Part shown: positions 1 through 6,824 of the stretch, in pieces
Layout of the letters: the number at the start of each line of letters is the position of its first letter
How positions within the stretch are numbered: the stretch's first letter is position 1
Origin: an uncultured Clostridia bacterium
Lineage (GTDB): Bacteria > Bacillota > Clostridia > TANB77 > CAG-508
Length of the DNA stretch: 9,634 nt
NCBI GenBank assembly: GCA_947624925.1
Contig: CANQMG010000057.1
Coordinates: 1-9,634 of the forward strand
Reading direction: 5' to 3'
Notes under the pieces: model-generated
What the model was told of the DNA's origin: nothing
Databases searched by the model: none
The model's input: only the letters and a program-made list of their open reading frames with translations
Made by a program: the position numbers and the translations under genes

Positions 1-76
1 GGGTGGAAGATGGGACTCGAACCCACGGTCTCCAGTGCCACAAACTGGCGCGTTAACCAACTACGCTACATCCACC
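1..76 (-). tRNA. tRNA-His (anticodon GTG), 3' end cut by window edge
   Basis: Read on the minus strand the sequence folds as a cloverleaf. The D stem is GCGT/ACGC, the anticodon stem CCAGT/ACTGG closes a seven-base loop TTGTGGC with anticodon GTG (His), and the T arm is GTGGG-TTCGAGT-CCCAT. Position 76 supplies the extra 5' G (G-1) diagnostic of tRNA-His, pairing with C73. The acceptor stem has one U:U mismatch at pair 6:67. Window base 1 corresponds to C74, so whether CCA is encoded cannot be seen. Confidence 0.96.
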
Positions 77-105
77 AATTGCATAGTTTAATTTACAATG
101 CAATT
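77..105 (-). repeat. Inverted repeat abutting the tRNA-His 5' end
   Basis: AATTGCAT at 77-84 is the exact reverse complement of ATGCAATT at 98-105, with 13 bases between. It lies between the tRNA promoter and the mature tRNA 5' end, where it could form a leader hairpin relevant to 5' processing. The outer arm lies right at the predicted transcription start, so it may not be wholly transcribed. Function is not known. Confidence 0.4.
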
Positions 106-108
106 TAT

Positions 109-138
109 ATTTTAACCTATTTTATACAATTTTGTCAA
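109..138 (-). promoter_or_regulatory. SigA-type promoter of tRNA-His
   Basis: On the minus strand a perfect -35 TTGACA (138-133) is followed after 18 bases by TAAAAT (114-109), five of six matches to the -10 consensus. Predicted transcription start is near 102, about 25 bases before the tRNA 5' end. A strong housekeeping promoter is expected for a tRNA gene. Confidence 0.75.
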
Positions 139-196
139 TCTTTTTAAATTATTTTTTCCATTTTTTTATTTTTTATTTAAGAATATATATCTATTT

Positions 197-222
197 TTTT
201 GTTAATAATATTATTAACAAAA
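197..222. repeat. 26-bp perfect palindrome upstream of the Asn-rich small gene
   Basis: The left half TTTTGTTAATAAT (197-209) is the exact reverse complement of the right half ATTATTAACAAAA (210-222), with no loop. It ends four bases before the ribosome binding site of the small gene at 242. A loopless palindrome here is better placed as an operator for a dimeric DNA-binding protein than as a terminator, but no regulator is encoded nearby. The symmetry is direct; the function is inferred. Confidence 0.5.
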
Positions 223-226
223 GATT

Positions 227-233
227 GGAGGTG
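227..233 (+). promoter_or_regulatory. Ribosome binding site of the Asn-rich small gene
   Basis: GGAGGTG is a full seven-base match to the 16S anti-Shine-Dalgarno, eight bases before ATG at 242. This site is the main reason the short ORF is accepted as a gene. Confidence 0.75.
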
Positions 234-241
234 CTTTTATA

Positions 242-337
242 ATGGAAAAGAATAATAAGAAAAATAATAACAACAATAACAATCAAAAGAATAATAATCA
301 AAATGAAAACAACAATAACAATAGCAATTGTAGATAG
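242..337 (+). CDS. Small asparagine-rich protein, 31 aa, function unknown
   Basis: I do not recognise this protein. It starts MEKNNKKNN and ends NSNCR. Nineteen of 31 residues are Asn (61%), with a few Lys, Gln and Glu and a single Cys next to last. There is no membrane segment or signal peptide, and the composition predicts a disordered peptide. Three things argue it is real: the strong ribosome binding site, a hairpin terminator after the stop (383-424), and mixing of AAT (13) and AAC (6) Asn codons, which is unlike a simple DNA repeat. It is the only plus-strand gene, lying between tRNA-His and the convergent uvrA. A 26-bp palindrome overlaps its promoter/leader region, suggesting regulation. 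It could instead be a low-complexity chance ORF, but the surrounding signals make that less likely. Confidence 0.6.
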   Translation: MEKNNKKNNNNNNNQKNNNQNENNNNNSNCR

Positions 338-382
338 TTTTTAGTCTGTTTTGTTGTTTATTTTAGTTATGTAAGTAAAATG

Positions 383-424
383 ATTTAGAATAATCCATAA
401 ATGGATTATTCTAAATATTTTTTT
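383..424. terminator. Convergent terminator between the small Asn-rich gene and uvrA
   Basis: A perfect 15-bp stem, ATTTAGAATAATCCA at 383-397 and its complement at 402-416, has a four-base loop TAAA. On the plus strand it is followed by seven T (418-424), a proper intrinsic terminator for the small gene. On the minus strand the trailing T tract is weaker (CATTTTAC), but the uvrA stop codon (408-406) lies in the right arm, so the hairpin probably ends uvrA transcripts too. Confidence 0.8.
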
Positions 425-3240
425 AAAAATTTTCCAGTGTAAGATTTTTCATTTTTTACTACTTGTTCTGGAGTTCCTACTTGTACTATATTTCCTCCTG
501 CATCTCCACCCTCTGGGCCTAAGTCTATTATATAATCACTTGTTTTTATTAAGTCTAAGTTATGTTCTATTACTATTATAGTATTTCCTGTATCTACTAA
601 TCTATGAAGTATATCTACAAGTTTATGAACATCTGCTATATGAAGTCCTGTTGTTGGTTCATCTAATATATATAATGTTTTTCCTGTTGGCTTTTTTGAT
701 AATTCTGTCGCAAGTTTTACTCTTTGAGCTTCTCCTCCTGATAATGTAGTAGATGGTTGTCCTAATTTTATATATCCTAAACCAACATCATATAATGTTT
801 GTATTTTTTGTTTAATTTTAGGAATATTTTTAAAAAATTCTAAAGACTCTTCCACAGTCATATCTAAAACATCTGCAATACTTTTCCCTTTATATTTAAC
901 TTGTAATGTTTCACTATTATACCTTTTTCCATGACATACTTCGCATGGTACATAGATATCTGGCAAAAAATGCATTTCTATTTTTAAAACTCCATCTCCA
1001 TTACATGCCTCACATCTTCCTCCTGCTACGTTAAAACTAAATCTGCCTTTTTCATATCCTCTTAATTTTGCCTCATTTGTCGTAGCAAATAAATCTCTAA
1101 TATAATCAAAAACACCTGTATATGTTGCTGGATTTGAACGTGGAGTTCTTCCAATTGGAGATTGGTCTATATTTATAATTTTATCTATATTTTCTATTCC
1201 TTTTATTTCTTTACATTTTCCAGGTTTTTCATTTGAGCCATTTAATTCTCTTGCTATAGTTTTGTATAAAACCTCATTAACTAATGTACTTTTTCCAGAG
1301 CCAGAAACGCCTGTAACACAGGTGAATACACCTAATGGAAATTTAACATTAATATTTTTTAAATTATGTTCTGTCGCTCCTATTATTTCTATTGATTCTC
1401 TTCTTGGTTTTCTTCTTGTTTTTGGAACTTGAATATCTTTTCTTTTAGATAAATATTGGCCTGTTATAGAATCTGTTACTTTCATAACTTCTTGTGCTGT
1501 ACCTTGTGCCATTATCTTTCCACCATGAACACCAGGACCTGGACCAATATCTATTATTTGATCTGCAGCAAGCATTGTATCTTCGTCATGTTCTACTACT
1601 AAGACAGTATTTCCTAAATCTCTTAGTTTTTTTAATGTTGCAATTAGTTTATCATTATCTCTTTGATGTAATCCAATACTTGGTTCATCTAATATATATA
1701 AAACACCAGTTAAGGCTGAACCAATTTGGGTTGCAAGTCTAATTCTTTGTGCCTCACCACCTGATAATGTACCAGCAGCACGTGACAGTGTTAAATATTC
1801 TAATCCAACATCAATTAAGAATTGTAATCTTTTATTTAATTCTTTAAGTATTTGGTCTGCTATCATTTCTTCTTTTTTAGTCATTTTTAAAGAATTTAAA
1901 TAATCCTTTATTTTATTAATTGGCATATCTGTTAATTCTTTGATATTTTTATCGCCTACTTTAACAGATAAACTTTCCTTTTTTAGTCTTGCACCTTTAC
2001 AAGTAGGACAATCACTTTCACTCATATAATACTCATAAAAATCTCTCATTCCTTGAGATTTTGTTTCTGAATGTCTTCTTTCTAATGTTGGAATAACTCC
2101 TTCAAATGGTGCTCTAAATCTTCTAGTTCCAGAAGGTGAAGTATATTCAAAATCTATTTCTTCACTTCCTGTTCCATATAATATTTTATCCAAAAATTCT
2201 CTTGGTAATTTTTTTATTGGTTTTGTAATATCAACCCCATAATGTCTTCCAATACTTTCAAAGTACATCTTTGCCATAGTTTCTGATTTTTTCATTGTAC
2301 TTGCTCCAAAAGCTTTTACACCATCATATAATGTTTTGTTTTTATCTGGTATAATTAAATCTTCGTCCATTTTCATTAAATAACCTATTCCTAAACATGA
2401 TGGACATGCTCCAAATGGGTTATTAAAAGAAAACATTCTTGGAGTTAACTCTTCAAAGCTTATCCCACAGTCTGGGCAAGCATAATTACAGCTATATAGT
2501 CTATCTTCTTTTTCATCATTGTGTTTCATAACATTAATTAATACTATATTATCAGAATGTTTTAATGCAATTTCAATTGATTCTGTAAGTCTACTTCTAA
2601 TTTCTTCTTTTATAACTAATCTATCTACTATAATTTCTATATTATGTTTTTTCTTTCTGTCTATTTGTAAATCATCTGTTAGTTCAACTGTTTGTCCATC
2701 AACTCTTGCTCTAACAAAACCTTCTTTTTGTAGGCCTAATAATAATTTTACAAATTCACCCTTTTTTCCTCTAATTATAGGAGATAGTATTTGTATTTTT
2801 GTTCCTTCTTCTAATTCCATTACACTATCTACTATTTGATCCAAAGTTTGTTTCTCAATCTTTTTACCACAATTTGGACAATATGGTACACCTATTCTAG
2901 CATATAATAAACGAATATAATCATAAATTTCTGTTACAGTACCAACTGTAGAACGAGGATTTTTTGATGTTGTTTTTTGATCTATAGATATTGCAGGAGA
3001 TAATCCTTCTATTAATTCTACATCTGGTTTCTCCATTATTCCTAAGAACTGTCTAGCATAAGATGATAGGCTTTCTACATATCTTCTTTGTCCTTCTGCA
3101 TATAAAGTATCAAAAGCCAAAGATGACTTTCCAGAACCAGAAACTCCTGTTATAACTACTAATTTATCTCTTGGTATTTCTAAATTTATATTTTTTAAAT
3201 TATGTTGCTTTGCTCCCTTTATAACTATTTTGTTATTCAT
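406..3240 (-). CDS. uvrA: Excinuclease ABC subunit A (UvrA)
   Basis: UvrA is the damage-sensing ATPase of nucleotide excision repair; with UvrB it finds bulky DNA lesions in the cytoplasm. At 944 residues it has normal full length. Visible in order: Walker A GVSGSGKSS (32-40), CxxC at 121-124, zinc site C255-C258/C279-C282, another CxxC at 411-414, ABC signature LSGGEAQR (492-499), Walker B LYILDEPS (514-521), second Walker A GVSGSGKST (644-652), second zinc finger C743-C746/C766-C769, second LSGGEAQR (833-840) and Walker B LYILDEPT (856-863). No key residue is missing. The ATG at 3240 is chosen over an in-frame ATG at 3276. Family proteins begin close to this MNNKIVIKGA segment, GGGGG lies five bases upstream, and the longer start would overlap the preceding ORF. 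That ORF ends 19 bases upstream, suggesting cotranscription. No LexA-type operator was recognised. Confidence 0.97.
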   Translation of the reverse strand: MNNKIVIKGAKQHNLKNINLEIPRDKLVVITGVSGSGKSSLAFDTLYAEGQRRYVESLSSYARQFLGIMEKPDVELIEGLSPAISIDQKTTSKNPRSTVGTVTEIYDYIRLLYARIGVPYCPNCGKKIEKQTLDQIVDSVMELEEGTKIQILSPIIRGKKGEFVKLLLGLQKEGFVRARVDGQTVELTDDLQIDRKKKHNIEIIVDRLVIKEEIRSRLTESIEIALKHSDNIVLINVMKHNDEKEDRLYSCNYACPDCGISFEELTPRMFSFNNPFGACPSCLGIGYLMKMDEDLIIPDKNKTLYDGVKAFGASTMKKSETMAKMYFESIGRHYGVDITKPIKKLPREFLDKILYGTGSEEIDFEYTSPSGTRRFRAPFEGVIPTLERRHSETKSQGMRDFYEYYMSESDCPTCKGARLKKESLSVKVGDKNIKELTDMPINKIKDYLNSLKMTKKEEMIADQILKELNKRLQFLIDVGLEYLTLSRAAGTLSGGEAQRIRLATQIGSALTGVLYILDEPSIGLHQRDNDKLIATLKKLRDLGNTVLVVEHDEDTMLAADQIIDIGPGPGVHGGKIMAQGTAQEVMKVTDSITGQYLSKRKDIQVPKTRRKPRRESIEIIGATEHNLKNINVKFPLGVFTCVTGVSGSGKSTLVNEVLYKTIARELNGSNEKPGKCKEIKGIENIDKIINIDQSPIGRTPRSNPATYTGVFDYIRDLFATTNEAKLRGYEKGRFSFNVAGGRCEACNGDGVLKIEMHFLPDIYVPCEVCHGKRYNSETLQVKYKGKSIADVLDMTVEESLEFFKNIPKIKQKIQTLYDVGLGYIKLGQPSTTLSGGEAQRVKLATELSKKPTGKTLYILDEPTTGLHIADVHKLVDILHRLVDTGNTIIVIEHNLDLIKTSDYIIDLGPEGGDAGGNIVQVGTPEQVVKNEKSYTGKFLKKYLE

Positions 3241-3259
3241 ACTTGCCCCCAATATAATT

Positions 3260-3724
3260 TTAATGTGATACTCCATTTAACTGCTCTTGTCTAGCCTTTA
3301 TTAATTGCTCATTAAATTTTTCTAACTTTTTATATTCATCATCATCTATTATACTATATGTATTATCTGAATTCATTTTATAATATGTTGTATCACCATT
3401 AGAATTTGTAGTTAAAAAAACTGAAATAAAATTTCCATTAGTTCTAAAGGTTCTATGATCAACATCCTTCATTTCTTTAAAAGTTTTATCACTTTCATCA
3501 ATATTTTCTTCTATATATTTTTTATATAACTCTACTTTCTCACAATATCCCATTGATTTTAATTGTTTTTTTAGTTTTTCTGAAATAGTATATAAAGTAA
3601 ATTCAACTTTTTTATTTATAGGTAAATTTTTATTTGATAATACATCTTTAAATTTTTCTAGAATATTATTGTTATAATCTTTTTTATCCTGAATATACCC
3701 CAATTTTTTATCTATTACTTCTAT
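3260..3724 (-). pseudogene. C-terminal half of a transglutaminase-like protein, out of frame with its N-terminal half
   Basis: This frame is open from 3724 to a TAA at 3262-3260, giving about 154 residues. It is charged and mostly predicted helical, with a Lys/Glu-rich end and no membrane segment. The only early start is TTG at 3703, with no ribosome binding site before it. Read from 3724, the sequence begins IEVIDKKLGYIQD, which joins smoothly to the end (GVVSEDE) of the preceding ORF if one A were added at about 3724. From memory, Clostridia and lactobacilli have transglutaminase-domain proteins with a similar LGYI-x-D-type continuation; that is recall, not a search. I therefore treat it as the downstream part of one broken gene of about 326 codons. 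It could be an independent small gene, but nothing supports separate translation initiation. Confidence 0.6.
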
Positions 3725-4239
3725 TCATCTTCAGATACAACACCAAATCTTTTTCCATCATAATAATCAGTGGTACCAAAGAATTCTGTTTTCCTTCCCG
3801 ATTGTATATTGTATAAATCTTGTTGTAAATCCAATCTTATTATTCTATTTCCAAATCTAACAACATTATATTCGTGTGGTCCTGAACCATCTATAACTCC
3901 CTTACAATCAATTCCAAATAAATCTCCAAGTACAAGATTCATTGCATTAACTAAATCTATGCAAATAACTTTACTTGAATTAAAATGTGAAATTCTTCTT
4001 ATCAAATTGCCATCTTTTTCAGCTAATTTTGCTTCATTCTCTATTCTAGTTTGATCTCTAGTATCTCTTGCATATCTATATTCGCAATCAAATGAATACA
4101 TTTTTCCTAATTCTATATATACCCATCTAATTAATTCTTCATCTGTAAAATTTTGCCATCTATCTTCATTTTTATGTATTAATTGCTTTATATTCTGTGG
4201 CAGTAAATTATCATATACAAATGTGTCTATGCTTCTCAT
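3721..4239 (-). CDS. Transglutaminase-like cysteine-enzyme domain (N-terminal half of a frameshifted gene)
   Basis: 172 residues from ATG 4239. A helical N-terminus is followed by a region resembling the transglutaminase-like fold, with candidate triad C93 (KVICIDLVNAM), H122 (GSGPHEYNVV) and D137 (RLDLQQDL). Order and spacing fit that superfamily, whose members act as amidases, proteases or cross-linkers; substrate cannot be inferred. No signal peptide is seen, so it is probably cytoplasmic. The ATG is preferred over an in-frame TTG at 4266: AAAGGGG lies ten bases before it, and the extended -10 promoter at 4281-4273 would start transcription near 4266. The reading frame ends at TAG 3723-3721, and a C-terminal continuation follows in another frame, so the gene looks split by a one-base deletion. 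If only this half is made, the triad is still complete. Domain call is by motif only. Confidence 0.62.
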   Translation of the reverse strand: MRSIDTFVYDNLLPQNIKQLIHKNEDRWQNFTDEELIRWVYIELGKMYSFDCEYRYARDTRDQTRIENEAKLAEKDGNLIRRISHFNSSKVICIDLVNAMNLVLGDLFGIDCKGVIDGSGPHEYNVVRFGNRIIRLDLQQDLYNIQSGRKTEFFGTTDYYDGKRFGVVSEDE

Positions 4240-4272
4240 ATTAGTATAACCCCTTTCTTTATTCAATAATAC

Positions 4273-4281
4273 ATTATACCA
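4273..4281 (-). promoter_or_regulatory. Extended -10 promoter of the transglutaminase-like/uvrA unit
   Basis: On the minus strand TGGTATAAT reads as an extended -10 (TG-n-TATAAT). The -35 region lies in the terminator stem of spoIIQ and is weak (TTTATT at 17 bases), as extended -10 promoters tolerate. The predicted start near 4266 leaves a leader of about 27 bases containing the ribosome binding site. It probably also drives uvrA. Confidence 0.65.
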
Positions 4282-4294
4282 TAATTAGAGCATA

Positions 4295-4330
4295 AAATAA
4301 AGTATTTTATCACAATAAAATACTTTATTT
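4295..4330 (-). terminator. Terminator after spoIIQ
   Basis: Perfect 16-bp inverted repeat, AAATAAAGTATTTTAT (4295-4310) and its complement (4315-4330), with a four-base loop. It begins 14 bases after the spoIIQ stop. The stem is AT-rich and its distal arm ends in a T-rich stretch on the minus strand (CTTTATTTTATG). It separates the sporulation genes from the transglutaminase-like/uvrA unit. Confidence 0.7.
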
Positions 4331-4343
4331 ATTAATAATATTT

Positions 4344-5102
4344 TTACCTTAAATACTCAGTTGGATTTAAATATACATTATCTTTTAGAATTTCAAAATG
4401 CAAATGTGATTCATCTGTAATTTCAAATGCTGCACTTCCACCAACAGTGGCTATAGTTTGTCCTTTTTTAACTTTTTCTCCAACTTCTACAAATTCCGTT
4501 GTTAATAAGTTAGAATAAACTGTTTTATATCCATCATCATGTTCTATTATAACTGTTAATCCATATCTAGGATCATTTTTTATAGATGTTATATTTCCAT
4601 CCTCTGATGCTTTTACTACGCTTGCTTTTTCAGCTTTTATATCTATTCCAAGGTGTGTTATCCATTCTTTTAATGTTTCAGAATATATAAGATTATCTTT
4701 TGCATATTCTTTCGAAATATCACCTTCGATTGGGTAAGCAAACTTTAAATCTTTTTTCTCTTCCTTTTTTTCAGTATTTTTATTGCTTACACTATTAGTT
4801 TTATTTTCTGATATTGTATTTTCTACTGTAGTCTGAATATTTTCTTCTGTTATATTATTTTGTGATTCTTCTACAGTTTTCCCAATTGATGTGCTTGCCT
4901 CTTCAGATTCATCACCTTCATCATTAGGTACAATTTGTGCTATTTTTTCTGTATCTATGCTTATTTCTTGCTGTTTTAATTTATTACTATACATAATGAA
5001 GGTTACAATAAATGCTACTATAGCTATTACTAAAATTCCTCCAGATACATATATTAGAGTATTAAAATTATCCTCTTTTTTTCTTCTATTTTCTCTTCTC
5101 AT
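4344..5102 (-). CDS. spoIIQ: SpoIIQ-like M23 (LytM) domain protein
   Basis: Forespore membrane protein that by family knowledge pairs with SpoIIIAH across the intermembrane space during engulfment. 252 residues from ATG 5102: short basic N-terminus, one membrane helix (about 15-38), an acidic, Asn/Thr/Glu-rich linker, and a LytM domain (about 128-252). The metal ligands look complete: H150-x3-D154 (THLGIDI) and H233/H235 (HLHFE). However, the residue matching the catalytic His of the usual YAHL motif is Asn198 (VYSNL), so it is probably a binding or scaffold domain, not an active peptidase. The start is set by GAGGAGG (5114-5108) five bases upstream. In-frame starts at 5120 and 5195 lack a site, and the latter precedes the SigF-type promoter at 5163-5136. 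Context right after spoIID, as in other Clostridia, supports the SpoIIQ name over a generic M23 protein. Confidence 0.88.
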   Translation of the reverse strand: MRRENRRKKEDNFNTLIYVSGGILVIAIVAFIVTFIMYSNKLKQQEISIDTEKIAQIVPNDEGDESEEASTSIGKTVEESQNNITEENIQTTVENTISENKTNSVSNKNTEKKEEKKDLKFAYPIEGDISKEYAKDNLIYSETLKEWITHLGIDIKAEKASVVKASEDGNITSIKNDPRYGLTVIIEHDDGYKTVYSNLLTTEFVEVGEKVKKGQTIATVGGSAAFEITDESHLHFEILKDNVYLNPTEYLR

Positions 5103-5135
5103 TTTTTCCTCCTCGTCCATTAAAACTTTAATTAA

Positions 5136-5163
5136 AGTATTTCCTTTTTTAGAAAATTTATAC
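5136..5163 (-). promoter_or_regulatory. Candidate SigF-dependent promoter of spoIIQ
   Basis: On the minus strand GTATA (5163-5159) is followed after 14 bases by GGAAATACT (5144-5136). These match the SigF/SigG-family -35 (GyATA) and SigF -10 (GGnnAnAnT) patterns; the spacer is one base shorter than the usual 15. It begins six bases after the spoIID stop, and the predicted start near 5130 leaves a 27-base leader with the spoIIQ ribosome binding site. Confidence 0.55.
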
Positions 5164-5169
5164 AAAGAA

Positions 5170-6159
5170 TTACATATTAATAATTTCAACTCCAATATAA
5201 AAATGTTTTATTATGTTTTCATAATTTTCTCCTTGTTTTGATAAAGCATCTGCTCCAGTTTGACTCATTCCAACTCCATGGCCATATCCGATTACATCAA
5301 ATTTTATATTATCTTTGTCAATACTAAAAGTAAAATTTGCAGATTTTAAACCTAATATTGTCCTTGTTTCTACTCCTGATAATTCTACATTTCCAAATTT
5401 TATAGTTTTTACTCTTCCTCCTTCTGTTTTTTCTAATATTTTTATGCAATCTTCCTCATCAAAATTAATTTCTACATCTTTATGGCTTGCTTTAATTTTA
5501 CTTATTAATTCTTTTTTCGTAATAGTTATAGATGAACTATATTGTTTATAGTTATCCTCTCCAGAAGTCTGAACCACTTGTAAATATGGGTATCCGCTTC
5601 CACCCCATACATCAATTGGTTTTTCAGTTGAGCCTCCGCTATTAGAATGAAAAAAAGCATTTATTGGCTTTCCTTCATATGTTATTATTTTTCCTCTCGT
5701 TTCATTTACAGATGTAACAATTTTATTCCAATTTTCAATTCTTACATCTTCATTCCATTTATTTAATCTATCTTCTTTTGATATCCACGCTTGGCAACAA
5801 GCTGAGCTATCACATATATCTGCATCTTTATGTTTAGATGAATTAATTATTTTATATAATGTATATGTTCTTGCAACTATTGCTTGTGCCTTTAAAGCTT
5901 CTAATTCAAAAGTTGCTGGCATCTCTGCAGAAACAACATTACAAATATAATCATCTAAATTTACCTCTTCTACTTCGTTTGTTTTAGTATGTAATAATTT
6001 AACTGTAGTATATTTACTATAATCATAATCTTCTATAACACTTATTTCTTCTGGATTTGCATCTTTATTAGGATTTTTTTTATTTTTCCTTACCCATACA
6101 ATTGGAAGAATAAAACATATTAAAATTAGAATTAAAATATAGTAAAACAATTTTTTCAT
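5170..6159 (-). CDS. spoIID: Stage II sporulation protein D, peptidoglycan lytic transglycosylase
   Basis: SpoIID cleaves glycan strands that lack stem peptides, working with SpoIIM and SpoIIP to move the mother-cell membrane around the forespore. 329 residues: MKK plus a hydrophobic segment (about 5-22) forms an uncleaved anchor, and the rest is the extracytoplasmic SpoIID domain. The catalytic Glu is E79 in SAEMPATFELEALKAQA, the family's best conserved block. A cysteine cluster C116/C121/C122 (CDSSACC) lies where clostridial SpoIID binds zinc. Other family motifs are FHSNSGGST and, near the end, GYGHGVGMSQ. The ATG overlaps the sigF stop as ATGA, so translation is probably coupled to sigF. 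GAGGTTAG, 11 bases upstream inside sigF, is its ribosome binding site. No separate SigE promoter was recognised upstream, which is unusual for a gene normally made in the mother cell. Confidence 0.96.
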   Translation of the reverse strand: MKKLFYYILILILICFILPIVWVRKNKKNPNKDANPEEISVIEDYDYSKYTTVKLLHTKTNEVEEVNLDDYICNVVSAEMPATFELEALKAQAIVARTYTLYKIINSSKHKDADICDSSACCQAWISKEDRLNKWNEDVRIENWNKIVTSVNETRGKIITYEGKPINAFFHSNSGGSTEKPIDVWGGSGYPYLQVVQTSGEDNYKQYSSSITITKKELISKIKASHKDVEINFDEEDCIKILEKTEGGRVKTIKFGNVELSGVETRTILGLKSANFTFSIDKDNIKFDVIGYGHGVGMSQTGADALSKQGENYENIIKHFYIGVEIINM

Positions 6160-6824
6160 ACAGTTTCTAACCTCAATTTCATCCTTTCTAATACCTTTTT
6201 TTCAATTCTTGAAACTTGAACTTGTGTAATTCCAAGTATTTTTCCTACTTGAGATTGTGTTTGCTCTTTATAAAATCTAAGTAATATTATTTGTTTTTCT
6301 CTATCATCTAATTCAGAAATAACTTCTCTTAATGCCATTCTATCTATTATTTTCTCAGACTCGTTACTATTACATGGAAATTTATCAATTATTTTTCTTT
6401 CATCCTGAGAACTTTTGTTATCTTCTTCATATATGGAATCTACTGGCCTAGTAGACTCTATTGCAACTGCAATTTCTTCCTTTGGTAATTTTAATATTTC
6501 AGATATTTGATTTATACTTATTTCTTCTCCATTTTTATCTAAATATTCTTTTTGAAGTATTTTTATTTTTATTGCTAACTCTTTGGTACTTCTACTTACT
6601 TTTATAATTCCATCATCTCTAATAAATCTTTTAATCTCCCCTAATATATAGGGTACAGCATATGTAGATAATTGAACATCTAAATTTATATCAAATCTTT
6701 TTATAGCTTTTATTAATCCTAAACTTCCAATTTGATATAAATCATCATTTTCATATCCTCTACCAGTAAATCTTTTTACTATACTCCATATTAAACCAGA
6801 ATTATTAACAACAAGATTACTCAT
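6156..6824 (-). CDS. sigF: RNA polymerase sigma factor SigF (open frame lacks N-terminus)
   Basis: SigF is the first forespore-specific sigma factor, held inactive by SpoIIAB until SpoIIAA releases it. This open frame has 222 residues: region 2 (NSGLIWSIVKRF, RGYENDDLYQIGSLGL, STYAVPYILGEIKRFIRDDG), then KVSRS and region 3, then region 4 with a helix-turn-helix (TQSQVGKILGITQVQVSRIEK). It begins at MSNLVVNNSGL, which corresponds to the middle of the first helix in Bacillus SigF (255 aa). The missing start is present upstream in another frame (6882-6840). If it is translated as annotated, initiation must be at ATG 6824 using GGTGA ten bases upstream, or by reinitiation after the TGA at 6837-6835. 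Region 4 is intact. Position between spoIIAB and spoIID makes the identity secure; whether a functional protein is made is not. Confidence 0.92.
   Translation of the reverse strand: MSNLVVNNSGLIWSIVKRFTGRGYENDDLYQIGSLGLIKAIKRFDINLDVQLSTYAVPYILGEIKRFIRDDGIIKVSRSTKELAIKIKILQKEYLDKNGEEISINQISEILKLPKEEIAVAIESTRPVDSIYEEDNKSSQDERKIIDKFPCNSNESEKIIDRMALREVISELDDREKQIILLRFYKEQTQSQVGKILGITQVQVSRIEKKVLERMKLRLETV

Noticed and set aside
78..196. Riboswitch or T-box in the T-rich region right of tRNA-His
   Set aside because: No conserved T-box, specifier or riboswitch core was recognised. The stretch is low-complexity A/T apart from the tRNA promoter.
3241..3276. Longer uvrA start giving 12 extra residues (MEYHIKIILGAS)
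   Set aside because: It overlaps the end of the preceding ORF, has no ribosome binding site, and family proteins begin near the internal MNNKIVIKGA.
5103..5195. Longer spoIIQ N-terminus starting inside spoIID
   Set aside because: It precedes the SigF-type promoter, has no suitable ribosome binding site, and would add 31 residues before the membrane anchor. GAGGAGG at 5114-5108 clearly serves ATG 5102.
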